A program made the position numbers and the translations under genes. Positions 51,059 to 60,328 of a stretch of DNA of 64,000 bases are shown here, in pieces (the first letter of the stretch is position 1; every line of letters begins with the position of its first letter). The DNA comes from DUQW01 sp050953825 (lineage in GTDB: Bacteria > Bacillota_I > Bacilli_A > Acholeplasmatales > Acholeplasmataceae), in NCBI GenBank assembly GCA_050953825.1, contig JBMNNF010000001.1, positions 1-64,000 on the forward strand, given 5' to 3'. The notes under the pieces were generated by a model. That model had not been told where the DNA came from. It saw only the letters and a list, made by a program, of their open reading frames with translations, and ran no database searches.

Positions 51059-52306
51059 TTATTTTTTAGGTACTCTAATTTTTTTCAGTTTAGCAAATCT
51101 TGGAAGTCCATTAACAAGTTTAGCTTTATCTTCCCCTTGAATTAGCGGAAGAGCGTAATCAACAAACTCTTGAGTTAATCCGGTGTTATCTGGTTTAATC
51201 CATTCAAGTGGTACTTTTCTTTCAGTATTAGCAGTTAATGATAGTGGGACTAAAACATATTTCATCTTATACGGATAAGATGATAATCTCTTGAAAGAAA
51301 CCATCATATCAGTTGTTCCTTTTAACGCTTCTCTAACACCTCTAACTCCAGCGTGAAACGCTTCTCTAACATCAATTTTACTAGCTAAATGAGCGGCACA
51401 ACGTTGCATTAAAGAAAATTCAATTGCTCTTACTTTAACACCTAATTGTTCTTTAACTTGATCAGCTAAAATAGTGGCAGTTCCGCCTAATTGAGCGTGA
51501 CCAAATGAATCTTTTGATAGTTCACTAAAGTGTTCTGGAATATATTTACCATCAGCATCTTTAACACCTTCACTAATAGCGACAATTACTTTGCCTTTTT
51601 CTTTTAAAATTCTTGCAACATCTGAAAAGAATGTGTCATAATCAAAAACTAATTCTGGTAGGTAAACTAAATCTGGACCTTGGCCAGTTTCGATTGCTAA
51701 TTGTGAGGCAGCAGTTAACCAACCGGCATTACGACCCATAATTTCGACAATAGTTACTTGTGGAGTATCATAAACAGTTGCATCATGGTAAATTTCCATT
51801 AATGTCGTTGCGACATATTTAGCTGCACTTCCATAACCTGGACAATGATCAATGGCCGCTAAATCGTTATCAATCGTTTTAGGAATACCGATTACTGTAC
51901 ATTCCCAACCCGAGTTTTTCATAAAATCACTAATTTTGTGAGCGGTATCCATTGAGTCATTTCCACCGTTGTAGAAAAAATAACGAATATTATATTTTTT
52001 AAAAACTTCAACTAACCTTCTATAGTCAGTATCATCAACTTTTGGATCAGCTAATTTATATCTAACACTACCGATTGATGAAGCAGGAGTATTTTTAAGA
52101 AGTTCTAATTCTTTTGGATCTTCTTGAGTCATATCATAAAACTCTTCATTTAAAATCCCCTTGATTCCGTGGACTGCACCGTATACGCCGGTAATGCGAT
52201 CTGGATGCTTTAACGCTTCTAAAAAAACACCTGCAGCACTCGCGTTAATAACGCTTGTTGGCCCTCCAGATTGACCTAATAATACAACGCCTTTTAATTT
52301 ATTCAT
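51059..52306 (-). CDS. pfp: Pyrophosphate-dependent 6-phosphofructokinase
   Basis: Reversibly phosphorylates fructose-6-phosphate. The PPi type is read from FYNGGNDSMDTA, where Asp replaces the second Gly of the ATP-type GGDGS, and from PKTIDNDL, where Lys replaces Gly. Also LLGQSGGPTSVINAS at the N-terminus and VEIMGRNAGWLTAA. About 415 residues, the usual length of the long PPi type. ATG 52306 has AAAGGA upstream and is preferred over TTG 52315. Runs divergently from an ATP-type enzyme. Confidence 0.93.
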   Translation of the reverse strand: MNKLKGVVLLGQSGGPTSVINASAAGVFLEALKHPDRITGVYGAVHGIKGILNEEFYDMTQEDPKELELLKNTPASSIGSVRYKLADPKVDDTDYRRLVEVFKKYNIRYFFYNGGNDSMDTAHKISDFMKNSGWECTVIGIPKTIDNDLAAIDHCPGYGSAAKYVATTLMEIYHDATVYDTPQVTIVEIMGRNAGWLTAASQLAIETGQGPDLVYLPELVFDYDTFFSDVARILKEKGKVIVAISEGVKDADGKYIPEHFSELSKDSFGHAQLGGTATILADQVKEQLGVKVRAIEFSLMQRCAAHLASKIDVREAFHAGVRGVREALKGTTDMMVSFKRLSSYPYKMKYVLVPLSLTANTERKVPLEWIKPDNTGLTQEFVDYALPLIQGEDKAKLVNGLPRFAKLKKIRVPKK

Positions 52307-52334
52307 ACCTATCAAATCCTTTCAATACCATTTT

Positions 52335-52387
52335 ATCACACTTGTGATTTTGAATCTATAATATTATGGTATACTATTTATAGTATA
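52335..52387. promoter_or_regulatory. Divergent control region of the two phosphofructokinase genes
   Basis: Two palindromes: ATCACA-CT-TGTGAT (52335-52348), and TATACTA-TTTA-TAGTATA (52370-52387), the second overlapping a TATACT -10 candidate toward pfkA. A TATAAT lies at 52357-52362. Either palindrome could be an operator that sets the balance between the two enzymes. Confidence 0.45.
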
Positions 52388-52412
52388 ACAAGAAAAATCG
52401 AGGTGAATTTTG

Positions 52413-53363
52413 ATGAGATTAGCAGTTTTAACTTCAGGCGGCGACGCTCCAGGAATGAATGCTGCGTTAAGAGCGGTGGTCAGAACGGCTCTACATTATG
52501 GGCATCATATTTATGGGATAAAAAATGGGTATCAAGGATTAATTAATAATGAGATGGTTTTAATGTTAAGAGAAGATGTTTCAGGGATGTTAACTAAAGG
52601 AGGAACTTTCTTAGGGACAGCTAGATCAAAAGACTTTGAAACTTTAGCGGGGCGTGATTTAGCAATTAGAAATCTCCAAAAAAGAAACATTGAAGCTTTA
52701 ATTGTTATTGGTGGTGACGGAACTTTCCGAGGTGCTAAAGCCTTATCAGAAATGGGCATTAACGTGATTGGAATTCCAGCCACAATTGATAATGATTTAG
52801 GTGGCACTGATTTTACCATTGGATTCCATACTGCACTTAATACAATAGTTGAAGCGATTGATAAATTAAGAGATACATCAAGTTCACATCAAAGATGTTC
52901 AATTGTTGAAACGATGGGTCGTCGCGGTGGCGATTTAGCAATTTTCGCCGGTATTTGTGGCGGTGCTGAATTCATTATTACTAATGAACATATGGTTGAT
53001 AAAGATAAAATGATTAAAACACTAAGTAATTGGAAAAAAGAAGGACGCAGACAAGCCATTATTGTTACCATTGAAAATATCTTTAATGTTCATGATTTAG
53101 CCGAAGAGATTTCACAAAAATCAGGATTTGCCACTAGAGCTACAGTTTTAGGATATATTCAAAGAGGAGGAGCGCCAGTTCCACCGGACAGAGTTTTAGC
53201 TACCCAATTAGGAGTTTATGCTGTTGAAGTGGCGATGGAAGGAATTTTTGGCGTTGGTGTTGGTGTCAGACGAGATAAATTGGTTCACGCAGCATTCGAA
53301 GATATACTTAACGAGAAAACTGATAGAGAAGGGTATTATAGATTAGTTGATAAAGTATCATAA
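52413..53363 (+). CDS. pfkA: ATP-dependent 6-phosphofructokinase
   Basis: Commits fructose-6-phosphate to glycolysis. ATP use is read from IVIGGDGTFRGAKAL (Gly in GGDG) and PATIDNDLGGTD, with TSGGDAPGMNAALRAVVR at the N-terminus and SIVETMGRRGGDLA for substrate. 316 residues, the normal bacterial ATP-PFK length. PATIDND has Ala where GTIDND is usual. ATG 52413 follows GAGGTG by eight bases. uvrB follows immediately. Confidence 0.95.
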   Translation: MRLAVLTSGGDAPGMNAALRAVVRTALHYGHHIYGIKNGYQGLINNEMVLMLREDVSGMLTKGGTFLGTARSKDFETLAGRDLAIRNLQKRNIEALIVIGGDGTFRGAKALSEMGINVIGIPATIDNDLGGTDFTIGFHTALNTIVEAIDKLRDTSSSHQRCSIVETMGRRGGDLAIFAGICGGAEFIITNEHMVDKDKMIKTLSNWKKEGRRQAIIVTIENIFNVHDLAEEISQKSGFATRATVLGYIQRGGAPVPPDRVLATQLGVYAVEVAMEGIFGVGVGVRRDKLVHAAFEDILNEKTDREGYYRLVDKVS

Positions 53364-53364
53364 T

Positions 53365-55329
53365 ATGTCAAAAGAAGTTTTTAAGTTGGTCGCTCCATAT
53401 GAACCTAAGGGTGACCAAATAAACGCTATTTATGAAATAGAACACAATTTTAATAAAGGAATTAAAGAACAAATCTTACTTGGTGCTACTGGTACCGGTA
53501 AGACTTTTACGATTGCTAATATTATTCAAACTTTAGGTAAGAAAACATTAATTATGGCACCTAATAAAACTTTAGCGGGACAATTATATGGTGAATTGAA
53601 ATCTTTTTTTCCGAATAATCGAGTTGAATATTTCATTTCATATTATGATTATTATCAACCGGAGGCATATGTTGTCTCAAGTGATACTTATATTGAAAAA
53701 GATGCGGCAATTAATGATGAAATTGATGAGTTAAGGCACTCAGCTACTTCATCGCTTATTTCTAATGATGATGTTATTGTGGTGGCATCAGTTTCATGCA
53801 TATATGGGATCGGTGATATTGAAGAATATAAAAATTCAGTTATCTTTTTAAGAAAAGGTGAGGAGTTTGGACGTTCTAAACTATTAAATAAATTAGTCGA
53901 TCTTTCATATGAAAGAAGTGATGTTGATTTTAAAAGAGGAACTTTTAGAGTAAGAGGCGATGTTGTTGATATCATTCCAATTAACGAGCGTTCGAGTGGA
54001 ACTAGAGTTTCTTTCTTTGGTGATGAAATTGATGAAATTAGAGAGTTTGATATTGTGACAGGGTCAACTTTAGAAGAAGTCGCTTTTGTTACAATACCAC
54101 CGGCAACTCATTTCGTAACTAGTCCAGAAAAATTGAAAATTGCCATTGAAAGAATTAGACAAGAATTAGATGAAAGAATTAAATATTTTACTGATAATAA
54201 TATGTTGTTAGAGGCTCAAAGAATTAAAATGAGAACCGAGTATGATTTAGAGTTATTAGAAGAATTAGGGTTTTGTAGTGGTGTTGAAAACTATTCGAGA
54301 CATTTAGCTTTAAGAGAAGAAGGAGAAACTCCGAATACTTTAATCGATTTTTTTGGTGATGATTTTTTAATGATTATTGACGAATCGCATGTTGCGGTTC
54401 CGCAAATTAGAGGAATGTTTAATGGTGATAGATCAAGAAAAACAACTTTAGTTGAGCATGGATTTAGATTACCAAGTGCACTTGATAATCGACCTTTAAG
54501 ATTTAAAGAATTTGAAAAAAAGGTTGATAAAGTATTATATTTATCGGCTACACCAGGCGATTATGAGTTAGATAAAGGGATTCCTGTAGTTGAACAAATT
54601 ATTCGTCCAACATATTTAGTTGACCCAGAAATAGAAGTAAGACCTACTTTAGGACAAATTGATGATTTATATTATGAAATACAAAAACGTATCTTAAATG
54701 ATGAACGGGTTTTAGTTACTACTCTTACAATTAAAATGAGTGAAGATCTAACAACTTACTTTAAGGAAAAAGGATTAAAAGTAGCTTATCTTCATAGTAA
54801 GATTAAACCACTTGAAAGAATCGTTATTTTAAGAGATTTAAGATTAGGTAAGTATGACGTATTAGTTGGAATTAACTTATTAAGGGAAGGATTAGACTTA
54901 CCAGAAGTATCATTAGTTGCCATTTTAGATGCTGATAAACAAGGATTTTTAAGATCAACTAGATCACTGATTCAAACAACCGGTAGAGCCGCTAGAAATG
55001 TTAACGGCAAGGTCATTATGTATGCTGATGAAATTTCAACTTCGATGGAAGAAGCGATTCATGAAACGAATCGCCGACGTCAGATTCAACAAAATTTTAA
55101 CTTAAAATACAACTTAACTCCAGTAACGATATCTAAAGAAATTAGAGATAAAATTGGTTTAAATCAAGTTTTACAAGAAAATAAAAATTATGATAAGTTA
55201 TCCAGAAAAGAAATTGATAAAGAAGTATCAATTTTGGAAACTAGAATGAAAGAGGCGGCTAAAAATTTAGAATTTGAATTAGCTGCTGAAATTAGAGACT
55301 TAATTTACGAACTAAAAGCATCAAAATAA
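53365..55329 (+). CDS. uvrB: Excinuclease ABC subunit B
   Basis: Damage-verifying helicase of nucleotide excision repair. Walker A GATGTGKTF, beta-hairpin region YYDYYQPEAYV, DEAD-type box IIDESHVAVPQIRGM, LREGLDLPEVSLV, TTGRAARNVNGK, and the C-terminal UVR domain (LETRMKEAAKNLEFELAAEIRD) that binds UvrC. About 654 residues. ATG 53365 matches the family start; it lacks a Shine-Dalgarno and lies two bases after the pfkA stop, so it probably depends on coupling. uvrA and uvrC are not in the window. Confidence 0.97.
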   Translation: MSKEVFKLVAPYEPKGDQINAIYEIEHNFNKGIKEQILLGATGTGKTFTIANIIQTLGKKTLIMAPNKTLAGQLYGELKSFFPNNRVEYFISYYDYYQPEAYVVSSDTYIEKDAAINDEIDELRHSATSSLISNDDVIVVASVSCIYGIGDIEEYKNSVIFLRKGEEFGRSKLLNKLVDLSYERSDVDFKRGTFRVRGDVVDIIPINERSSGTRVSFFGDEIDEIREFDIVTGSTLEEVAFVTIPPATHFVTSPEKLKIAIERIRQELDERIKYFTDNNMLLEAQRIKMRTEYDLELLEELGFCSGVENYSRHLALREEGETPNTLIDFFGDDFLMIIDESHVAVPQIRGMFNGDRSRKTTLVEHGFRLPSALDNRPLRFKEFEKKVDKVLYLSATPGDYELDKGIPVVEQIIRPTYLVDPEIEVRPTLGQIDDLYYEIQKRILNDERVLVTTLTIKMSEDLTTYFKEKGLKVAYLHSKIKPLERIVILRDLRLGKYDVLVGINLLREGLDLPEVSLVAILDADKQGFLRSTRSLIQTTGRAARNVNGKVIMYADEISTSMEEAIHETNRRRQIQQNFNLKYNLTPVTISKEIRDKIGLNQVLQENKNYDKLSRKEIDKEVSILETRMKEAAKNLEFELAAEIRDLIYELKASK

Positions 55330-55357
55330 TTCACATATATTTATAGGTCTATTTATA

Positions 55358-55400
55358 AAAAGTCTAAATACTTGAATACTTTTCTTTTTAATGTTATATT
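55358..55400 (+). promoter_or_regulatory. Promoter of the metal-uptake operon with flanking inverted repeat
   Basis: TTGAAT (55372-55377), 17-base spacer, TATATT (55395-55400) with TG before it. AAAAGT (55358-55363) and ACTTTT (55378-55383) flank the -35 as an inverted repeat, a possible site for a metal-sensing repressor. Confidence 0.55.
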
Positions 55401-55426
55401 AGAAGTGTAACAAGGAGGACTTGAAA

Positions 55427-56425
55427 ATGAAGAAAAAAATAACCCTAATATTTGTTACGTTGTTATTAATAAGTTTGTTAGCCGGATGTGAGTCTCCGAA
55501 GAAAAAATATAAAGAATTTGTTAATGCTGAAGAAATTAAAATTGTTGCCACAACTTCAATGTTAGCTGATATGGTAAAAACGATTGGTGGTAATAGAGTA
55601 GTTGTTCATCAACTAATGACACCAGGAGTGGATCCACACTCATATATTCCGACCAAACTGGATCATGATTATTTACTGTCAGCTGATGTGATTTTAATTA
55701 ATGGATTATATTTAGAAGCTCAACTTGGTGAGACTATTAAACATATTTCTAATCGTGGTGTTAAAGTTATTGAAGCCGGTGAAATTTTAGTTTTAAAACA
55801 TGAGAATAGTAATGAAGATAATGTTAAATTATTGAGTTGGGAAGAAGAGGAACACGAAGGCCACAATCATGGCGCCTTATTATATGATCCTCATTTTTGG
55901 TTTAATGTTGATTATTGGATTATAGTAGCTAGATATTTTACTGATGAAATATCAAAATTTTATCCGAATCATCAAAATTATTTTGAATTAAGATATCAAA
56001 GTTATTTATCAGAACTAAATGCGTTAAATAATTATATTATGGCAAGAGTTAATGAAGTAGCGGAAAATAAAAGAATTTTATTTACCGCCCATGATGCATT
56101 TGGTTATTTTGGAAATAGATATGGCTTTGAAGTTAATGCGGTATTAGGAATTTCAACTGAAGATGAAGCGAGTATAACCGATATTGAGAATCTAGTTGAA
56201 TTAGCAATTACTAAAGGCGTTGAAGTTATTTTTATTGAAACATCAGTTCCACAAAAAACGATTGATGCGATTATTGAATCAGCTAGAGCCAAAAAACATA
56301 CAATTCGGATTGGTGGTGAATTGTTTTCTGATTCGCTTGATAGTCCTGATGGAAAAGGTAATACGTATGTTAATATGCTTAAATATAATATTGACACCAT
56401 TGTTGATGCGATTAATGCGAATTAA
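55427..56425 (+). CDS. mntA: Manganese/zinc-binding lipoprotein, TroA family
   Basis: Captures Mn or Zn for the ABC importer. Lipobox LLAGC with Cys21. Metal ligands: DPHSYIP, DPHFWFN, the His in FTAHDAFGYFGNRYGFE and the C-terminal Asp region GGELFSDSLDSP. A His-rich loop EEHEGHNHG precedes the second ligand. The third ligand being His (as in TroA and ZnuA) and not Glu (as in PsaA) leaves zinc as likely as manganese. About 332 residues. ATG 55427 lies eight bases after GGAGG. The symbol follows the Bacillus operon naming. Confidence 0.92.
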   Translation: MKKKITLIFVTLLLISLLAGCESPKKKYKEFVNAEEIKIVATTSMLADMVKTIGGNRVVVHQLMTPGVDPHSYIPTKLDHDYLLSADVILINGLYLEAQLGETIKHISNRGVKVIEAGEILVLKHENSNEDNVKLLSWEEEEHEGHNHGALLYDPHFWFNVDYWIIVARYFTDEISKFYPNHQNYFELRYQSYLSELNALNNYIMARVNEVAENKRILFTAHDAFGYFGNRYGFEVNAVLGISTEDEASITDIENLVELAITKGVEVIFIETSVPQKTIDAIIESARAKKHTIRIGGELFSDSLDSPDGKGNTYVNMLKYNIDTIVDAINAN

Positions 56426-56439
56426 AGAAAGTGATTTAA

Positions 56440-57183
56440 ATGGAAAATAAAGATTATATTATTGTTGAAGACTTAACAATTTCATATGATATTAAACCAG
56501 TGTTATGGGATATAGATTTAAAAATTCCACAAGGAGCCTTAATGGCAATTGTCGGTCCTAATGGTGCTGGAAAGTCAACTTTAATCAAAGGCATGTTAGA
56601 CTTAGTGAATGTGGTTACTGGTTATGTTACTTTTTTTGGTAAGCCATATCACGAAATGAAACGCAAGATTGCCTATGTTCCACAACGTGGTTCAGTTGAT
56701 TGGGATTTCCCAACAACTGTTTTTGATGTGGTGTTAATGGGACGATATGGCAATATTGGTTGGATTAGAAGACCAACCAAAGAAGATAAACAAATTGCCC
56801 TAAATTGTTTAGAACGAGTTGGAATGACCAAATATAAATCTAGACAAATTTCAGAATTATCTGGTGGTCAACAACAACGAGTTTTTTTGGCAAGAGCTTT
56901 AGCTCAAAAAGCTGATATCTATATTATGGATGAACCTTTCCAAGGTGTCGATGTGGTTACTGAAGAAGCGATTGTTAATATTTTTAAAACATTAAAAGCG
57001 GAAGGAAAAACTTTAATTATTGTTCATCATGATTTAAAAACCGTTCCTGAATACTTTGATCACGTCGCTTTAATTAATTTAGAAGTGATTGCCTCTGGTA
57101 AAGTGGAAGATGTATTTACTGAAGAAAATATCAGTAAAACTTATCAAGAAAGATCACTTAAGAGGAATAAAGACAATGTTTAA
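56440..57183 (+). CDS. mntB: Metal ABC transporter ATPase
   Basis: Energises the importer. Walker A GPNGAGKST, Q-loop VPQRGSVDWDFP, signature LSGGQQQRVFLARA, Walker B YIMDEPFQGVD, and His of VHHDLKT. 247 residues. VPQRGSVDWDFPTTVFDVV is characteristic of the Mn/Zn (TroB/MntB) group. Overlaps the next permease by 8 bases. Confidence 0.94.
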   Translation: MENKDYIIVEDLTISYDIKPVLWDIDLKIPQGALMAIVGPNGAGKSTLIKGMLDLVNVVTGYVTFFGKPYHEMKRKIAYVPQRGSVDWDFPTTVFDVVLMGRYGNIGWIRRPTKEDKQIALNCLERVGMTKYKSRQISELSGGQQQRVFLARALAQKADIYIMDEPFQGVDVVTEEAIVNIFKTLKAEGKTLIIVHHDLKTVPEYFDHVALINLEVIASGKVEDVFTEENISKTYQERSLKRNKDNV

Positions 57184-58219
57184 TATTTTACTTCAAATGA
57201 CTCCTGCCTTATCTAGAGTCTTAGTTACTAGCGTGGTTCTAGGTTTTTTAGCTGGTTCATTTGGAGTTTTTATTGTATTAAAAAAACAAGCTCTTGCTGG
57301 TGATACCATTGCTCACTCAGCTTTGCCTGGAGTTGTATTATCATTTATTCTTTTTCAGTCTAAAGAATTAGAAATCTTGTTAATTGGTGCGGCTGTTTCT
57401 GGGTTTATTTCAATAGCGATATTTAATATTATAAAGAAATATTCTAAGATTAAAAATGATGCTACACTAGCGATATTGTTAGCTGGATTTTTTGGTTTAG
57501 GAAGAATGATGTTGTCAGTGGTTCAAAGATCAAATAATGCTGGAGCCTCTGGGTTAAGCTCGTTTATTTTTGGTCAAGCGGCTACTATATTACTGAAAGA
57601 TATGTTTTTAACAGTTGGCGTGGCAATAATAGTAAATGTCATAATAATGCTGTTTTGGAAAGAATTTAAGATTCAAACTTTTAATCCTGAATACTTTAAT
57701 TCATTAGGATTTAATTCAAAAATAGTTGATGTGTTATTTTCAATTTTAATCGTATTAGTTGTAGTTGCCGGAATTCAAATGGTCGGTGTGGTATTGATTA
57801 GTGCACTATTAATTGCCCCAGCAGTTGCAGCACGACAATTGAATCACCGGTTATGGATTAATTATCTAGCGGCCGGTTTAATTGGCGCTATTTCTGGTTT
57901 TGCTGGTGTTTTACTAGCTAATCGTTTTAATTTACCACCCGGACCAATGATTATTGTTGTTTTAACCTCAATTACACTATTATCATTACTCATTTCTAAA
58001 AATGGTGTAATTACTAAAACTTTTAAACAAGTTAGACACAGTTACTATTTAAAAAAATATGCTGATTTAATTCGTTTTTATCATGATGAAAAAGTATCTG
58101 ATGATAATCTTAATTTATTACTTGAAAAAGATTATTTAATTAAAGAAGATGGAAAATACCAAATTAGTGATTTAGGTATTAAAAAGGTTAATTTAATATT
58201 AGGTGATCGAAATGACTAG
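57176..58219 (+). CDS. mntC: Metal ABC transporter permease with C-terminal winged-helix-like tail
   Basis: About 347 residues: eight or so membrane segments of the ABC-3 family (GDTIAHSALPGVVLSF, VGVVLISALLIAPAVAA), then a cytosolic tail of about 75 residues (RHSYYLKKYADLIRFYHDE to ISDLGIKKVNLI) that looks like a DtxR-type winged helix. Start ATG 57176 with GAGG upstream; longer starts lie within the ATPase gene. The tail is known in some MntC/TroC proteins but its role is not settled. Confidence 0.9.
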   Translation: MFNILLQMTPALSRVLVTSVVLGFLAGSFGVFIVLKKQALAGDTIAHSALPGVVLSFILFQSKELEILLIGAAVSGFISIAIFNIIKKYSKIKNDATLAILLAGFFGLGRMMLSVVQRSNNAGASGLSSFIFGQAATILLKDMFLTVGVAIIVNVIIMLFWKEFKIQTFNPEYFNSLGFNSKIVDVLFSILIVLVVVAGIQMVGVVLISALLIAPAVAARQLNHRLWINYLAAGLIGAISGFAGVLLANRFNLPPGPMIIVVLTSITLLSLLISKNGVITKTFKQVRHSYYLKKYADLIRFYHDEKVSDDNLNLLLEKDYLIKEDGKYQISDLGIKKVNLILGDRND

Positions 58220-59318
58220 TAGTTTAGCAATTATTTTAATTGCAGTAGTAACGGCGATTGCATCATCAATTATTGGATTATTTTTAGTTTTAAGAAAAAT
58301 GTCAATGCTAATTGATGCCATATCGCATACGGTATTATTTGGCATTGTTGTTGGTTTTTTGATAACTAACGATATTAATTCGCCGTGGGTTGTGATTGCG
58401 GCAACTGCTACTGGAGTTTTTACTTCGTGGCTAATTGAATTATTAATCAAAAGTAAGAAAATATCAGAAGATGCTGCCACAGGAGTTGTCTTTCCGTTAT
58501 TATTTTCAATTGCCATCTTAATTGTTAGTTCACCAAATACCAATTTAAGAAACACTAATATTAATGTTGACAGTATTTTTATTGGTCACATCGAGTTAGC
58601 AAGTTTAGAATTACTCCATGTTGGAGCAATAACTATCCCTAAAAATTTGATTTTACCATTAATCATTTTATTGATAAATATTGTGTTTATCGTAGTTTTC
58701 TATAAAGAATTAAAGATTATGTCTTTTGATGAAGCATTAGCCAAAGTATTAGGTTTTTCTCCAATTATTATTCACTATTTATTAACTACTTTAGTATCGG
58801 CAACTGCAGTAATCGCCTTTGATTTAGTTGGTGCGATTATGGTGGTATCGCTGATGATAGGACCTGGAGCTACAGCACTAATGGTAACAAAAGACCTAAA
58901 ACAAACCATTTTAGTTACTATATTAGTAGCGGTATTTAATGTTTTAGTAGGATATTTCATTGGTGATTTCTTGGTATTACCAATATCTGGTGGTATATCT
59001 GTCACCACAATGATAGTTTTTTTAATTACAGCATTAGGTAATCATAGAAGTGGAATTATTGTTAATATCTTTAAACGAAGACAATTAAAATATATTTATA
59101 AAGTTGTTGCGATGTTAGTTCACGTTAAAAATCACGAAGGTGCTGCTGATGAAAGAGAAGAAATCGCCTTAGATACAATTATTTCAATGCTGAATTGGAG
59201 TGAGAAAGAATTTAATGATGTTTATGAATATACGTTAAGTAAAAATTATATAAAATTAGAAAATAATATTATTAGAATAACTACTGAAGGCATCAAATTT
59301 AAGGAGCAATATTTATGA
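58212..59318 (+). CDS. mntD: Second metal ABC transporter permease with C-terminal winged-helix-like tail
   Basis: About 368 residues: an ABC-3 permease (LRKMSMLIDAISHTVLFGI, DLVGAIMVVSLMIGPGATA) with a C-terminal cytosolic tail from about residue 285 (YKVVAMLVHVKNHEGAA to ITTEGIKFKEQYL) similar in plan to the one in mntC. ATG 58212 follows AGGTGAT. Pairs with mntC as the membrane channel. Overlaps the SDR gene by 4 bases. Confidence 0.9.
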   Translation: MTSSLAIILIAVVTAIASSIIGLFLVLRKMSMLIDAISHTVLFGIVVGFLITNDINSPWVVIAATATGVFTSWLIELLIKSKKISEDAATGVVFPLLFSIAILIVSSPNTNLRNTNINVDSIFIGHIELASLELLHVGAITIPKNLILPLIILLINIVFIVVFYKELKIMSFDEALAKVLGFSPIIIHYLLTTLVSATAVIAFDLVGAIMVVSLMIGPGATALMVTKDLKQTILVTILVAVFNVLVGYFIGDFLVLPISGGISVTTMIVFLITALGNHRSGIIVNIFKRRQLKYIYKVVAMLVHVKNHEGAADEREEIALDTIISMLNWSEKEFNDVYEYTLSKNYIKLENNIIRITTEGIKFKEQYL

Positions 59319-60328
59319 AAGTAATGTTAATTGGCGGTACTGGGTTACTTGGTTTTGAAACTGCGAAAATATTGGCAAAAAATAATCACAAGATTATTTC
59401 TTTTGCCTTGCCTCCAAAACCAAAATATCTTGATATTCCTAAAAATATGGAATTAATTTTAGAAAATTATACAAATATAAAGGATGAAGATTTACTAAAA
59501 TATATGAAAGGTTGTGAGGGGCTAGTCTTTGCTGCCGGAATTGATGAAAGAGTAGAAGGACCAAAACCAATCTATGACCTTTATTATCAACACAACATTC
59601 AACCTCTAAAAAGATTATTACCCCTAGCAAAGAAAGCTGGGATTAAAAATGTTGTTATTTTAGGGTCCTACTTTTCTTATTTTAATAAGATTTGGCCAGA
59701 ATTAGAATTAGAAAAACACCATCCATATATTAAATCAAGAGTTGATCAAGAAAAGTTAGCTTTTTCATTTGTTGATACGAATTTTAATGTAGCCGTAGTT
59801 GAAATACCCTATGTTTTTGGAATCCAAGAAGGTAGACAACCAGTTTGGACAATATTAGTTGGTGAAATTTTGAAGATGAAAAGAAGAACTTATTGGACCA
59901 AAGGTGGAACAACGATGATTACCGCAAGACAAGCTGGTGAAGCGATATATGGAGCATTAATGAAAAACAAAGGTGCTAATTCTTATCCAATCGGTTATTA
60001 CAATATGACATGGACTGAAATGTTGGAAATTTTCCATGAAGCTTTAGATCGGAAAAAACATAAAATTACTATAATCCCTAATTTTTTATATAAAATATAT
60101 GCTAGGAAGTTAACAAGAATTAATAATAAAAATAATATTGAAAGCGGGTTAAATTTAATTAAGTTTTCCGATTTACAATCAAAAAAACAATTTATTGATC
60201 CAGAAATTTCAGTTAAATTAGGCGTAACTCCTGATGATATTAGAAAAGAAATTATTAATTCTGTAACACTAAGCAGAGAAGTATTAATTAAAAAAGATTT
60301 GAAATTGACCAAAATGAAATATGAATAG
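59315..60328 (+). CDS. NAD-dependent epimerase/dehydratase-family (extended SDR) protein
   Basis: 337 residues. N-terminal Rossmann motif MLIGGTGLLGFETAK; VFAAGIDERVEG and NVVILGSYFSYF in the core; a Tyr followed by KSR in HHPYIKSRVDQEK at the place of the YxxxK catalytic pair. Substrate cannot be told: it could act on a nucleotide sugar or another small molecule. Its start overlaps the mntD stop, although no link to metal uptake is evident. Confidence 0.82.
   Translation: MKVMLIGGTGLLGFETAKILAKNNHKIISFALPPKPKYLDIPKNMELILENYTNIKDEDLLKYMKGCEGLVFAAGIDERVEGPKPIYDLYYQHNIQPLKRLLPLAKKAGIKNVVILGSYFSYFNKIWPELELEKHHPYIKSRVDQEKLAFSFVDTNFNVAVVEIPYVFGIQEGRQPVWTILVGEILKMKRRTYWTKGGTTMITARQAGEAIYGALMKNKGANSYPIGYYNMTWTEMLEIFHEALDRKKHKITIIPNFLYKIYARKLTRINNKNNIESGLNLIKFSDLQSKKQFIDPEISVKLGVTPDDIRKEIINSVTLSREVLIKKDLKLTKMKYE

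Noticed and set aside
52532..53071. Antisense genes opposite pfkA
   Set aside because: Shadows of a well-conserved enzyme with no signals of their own.
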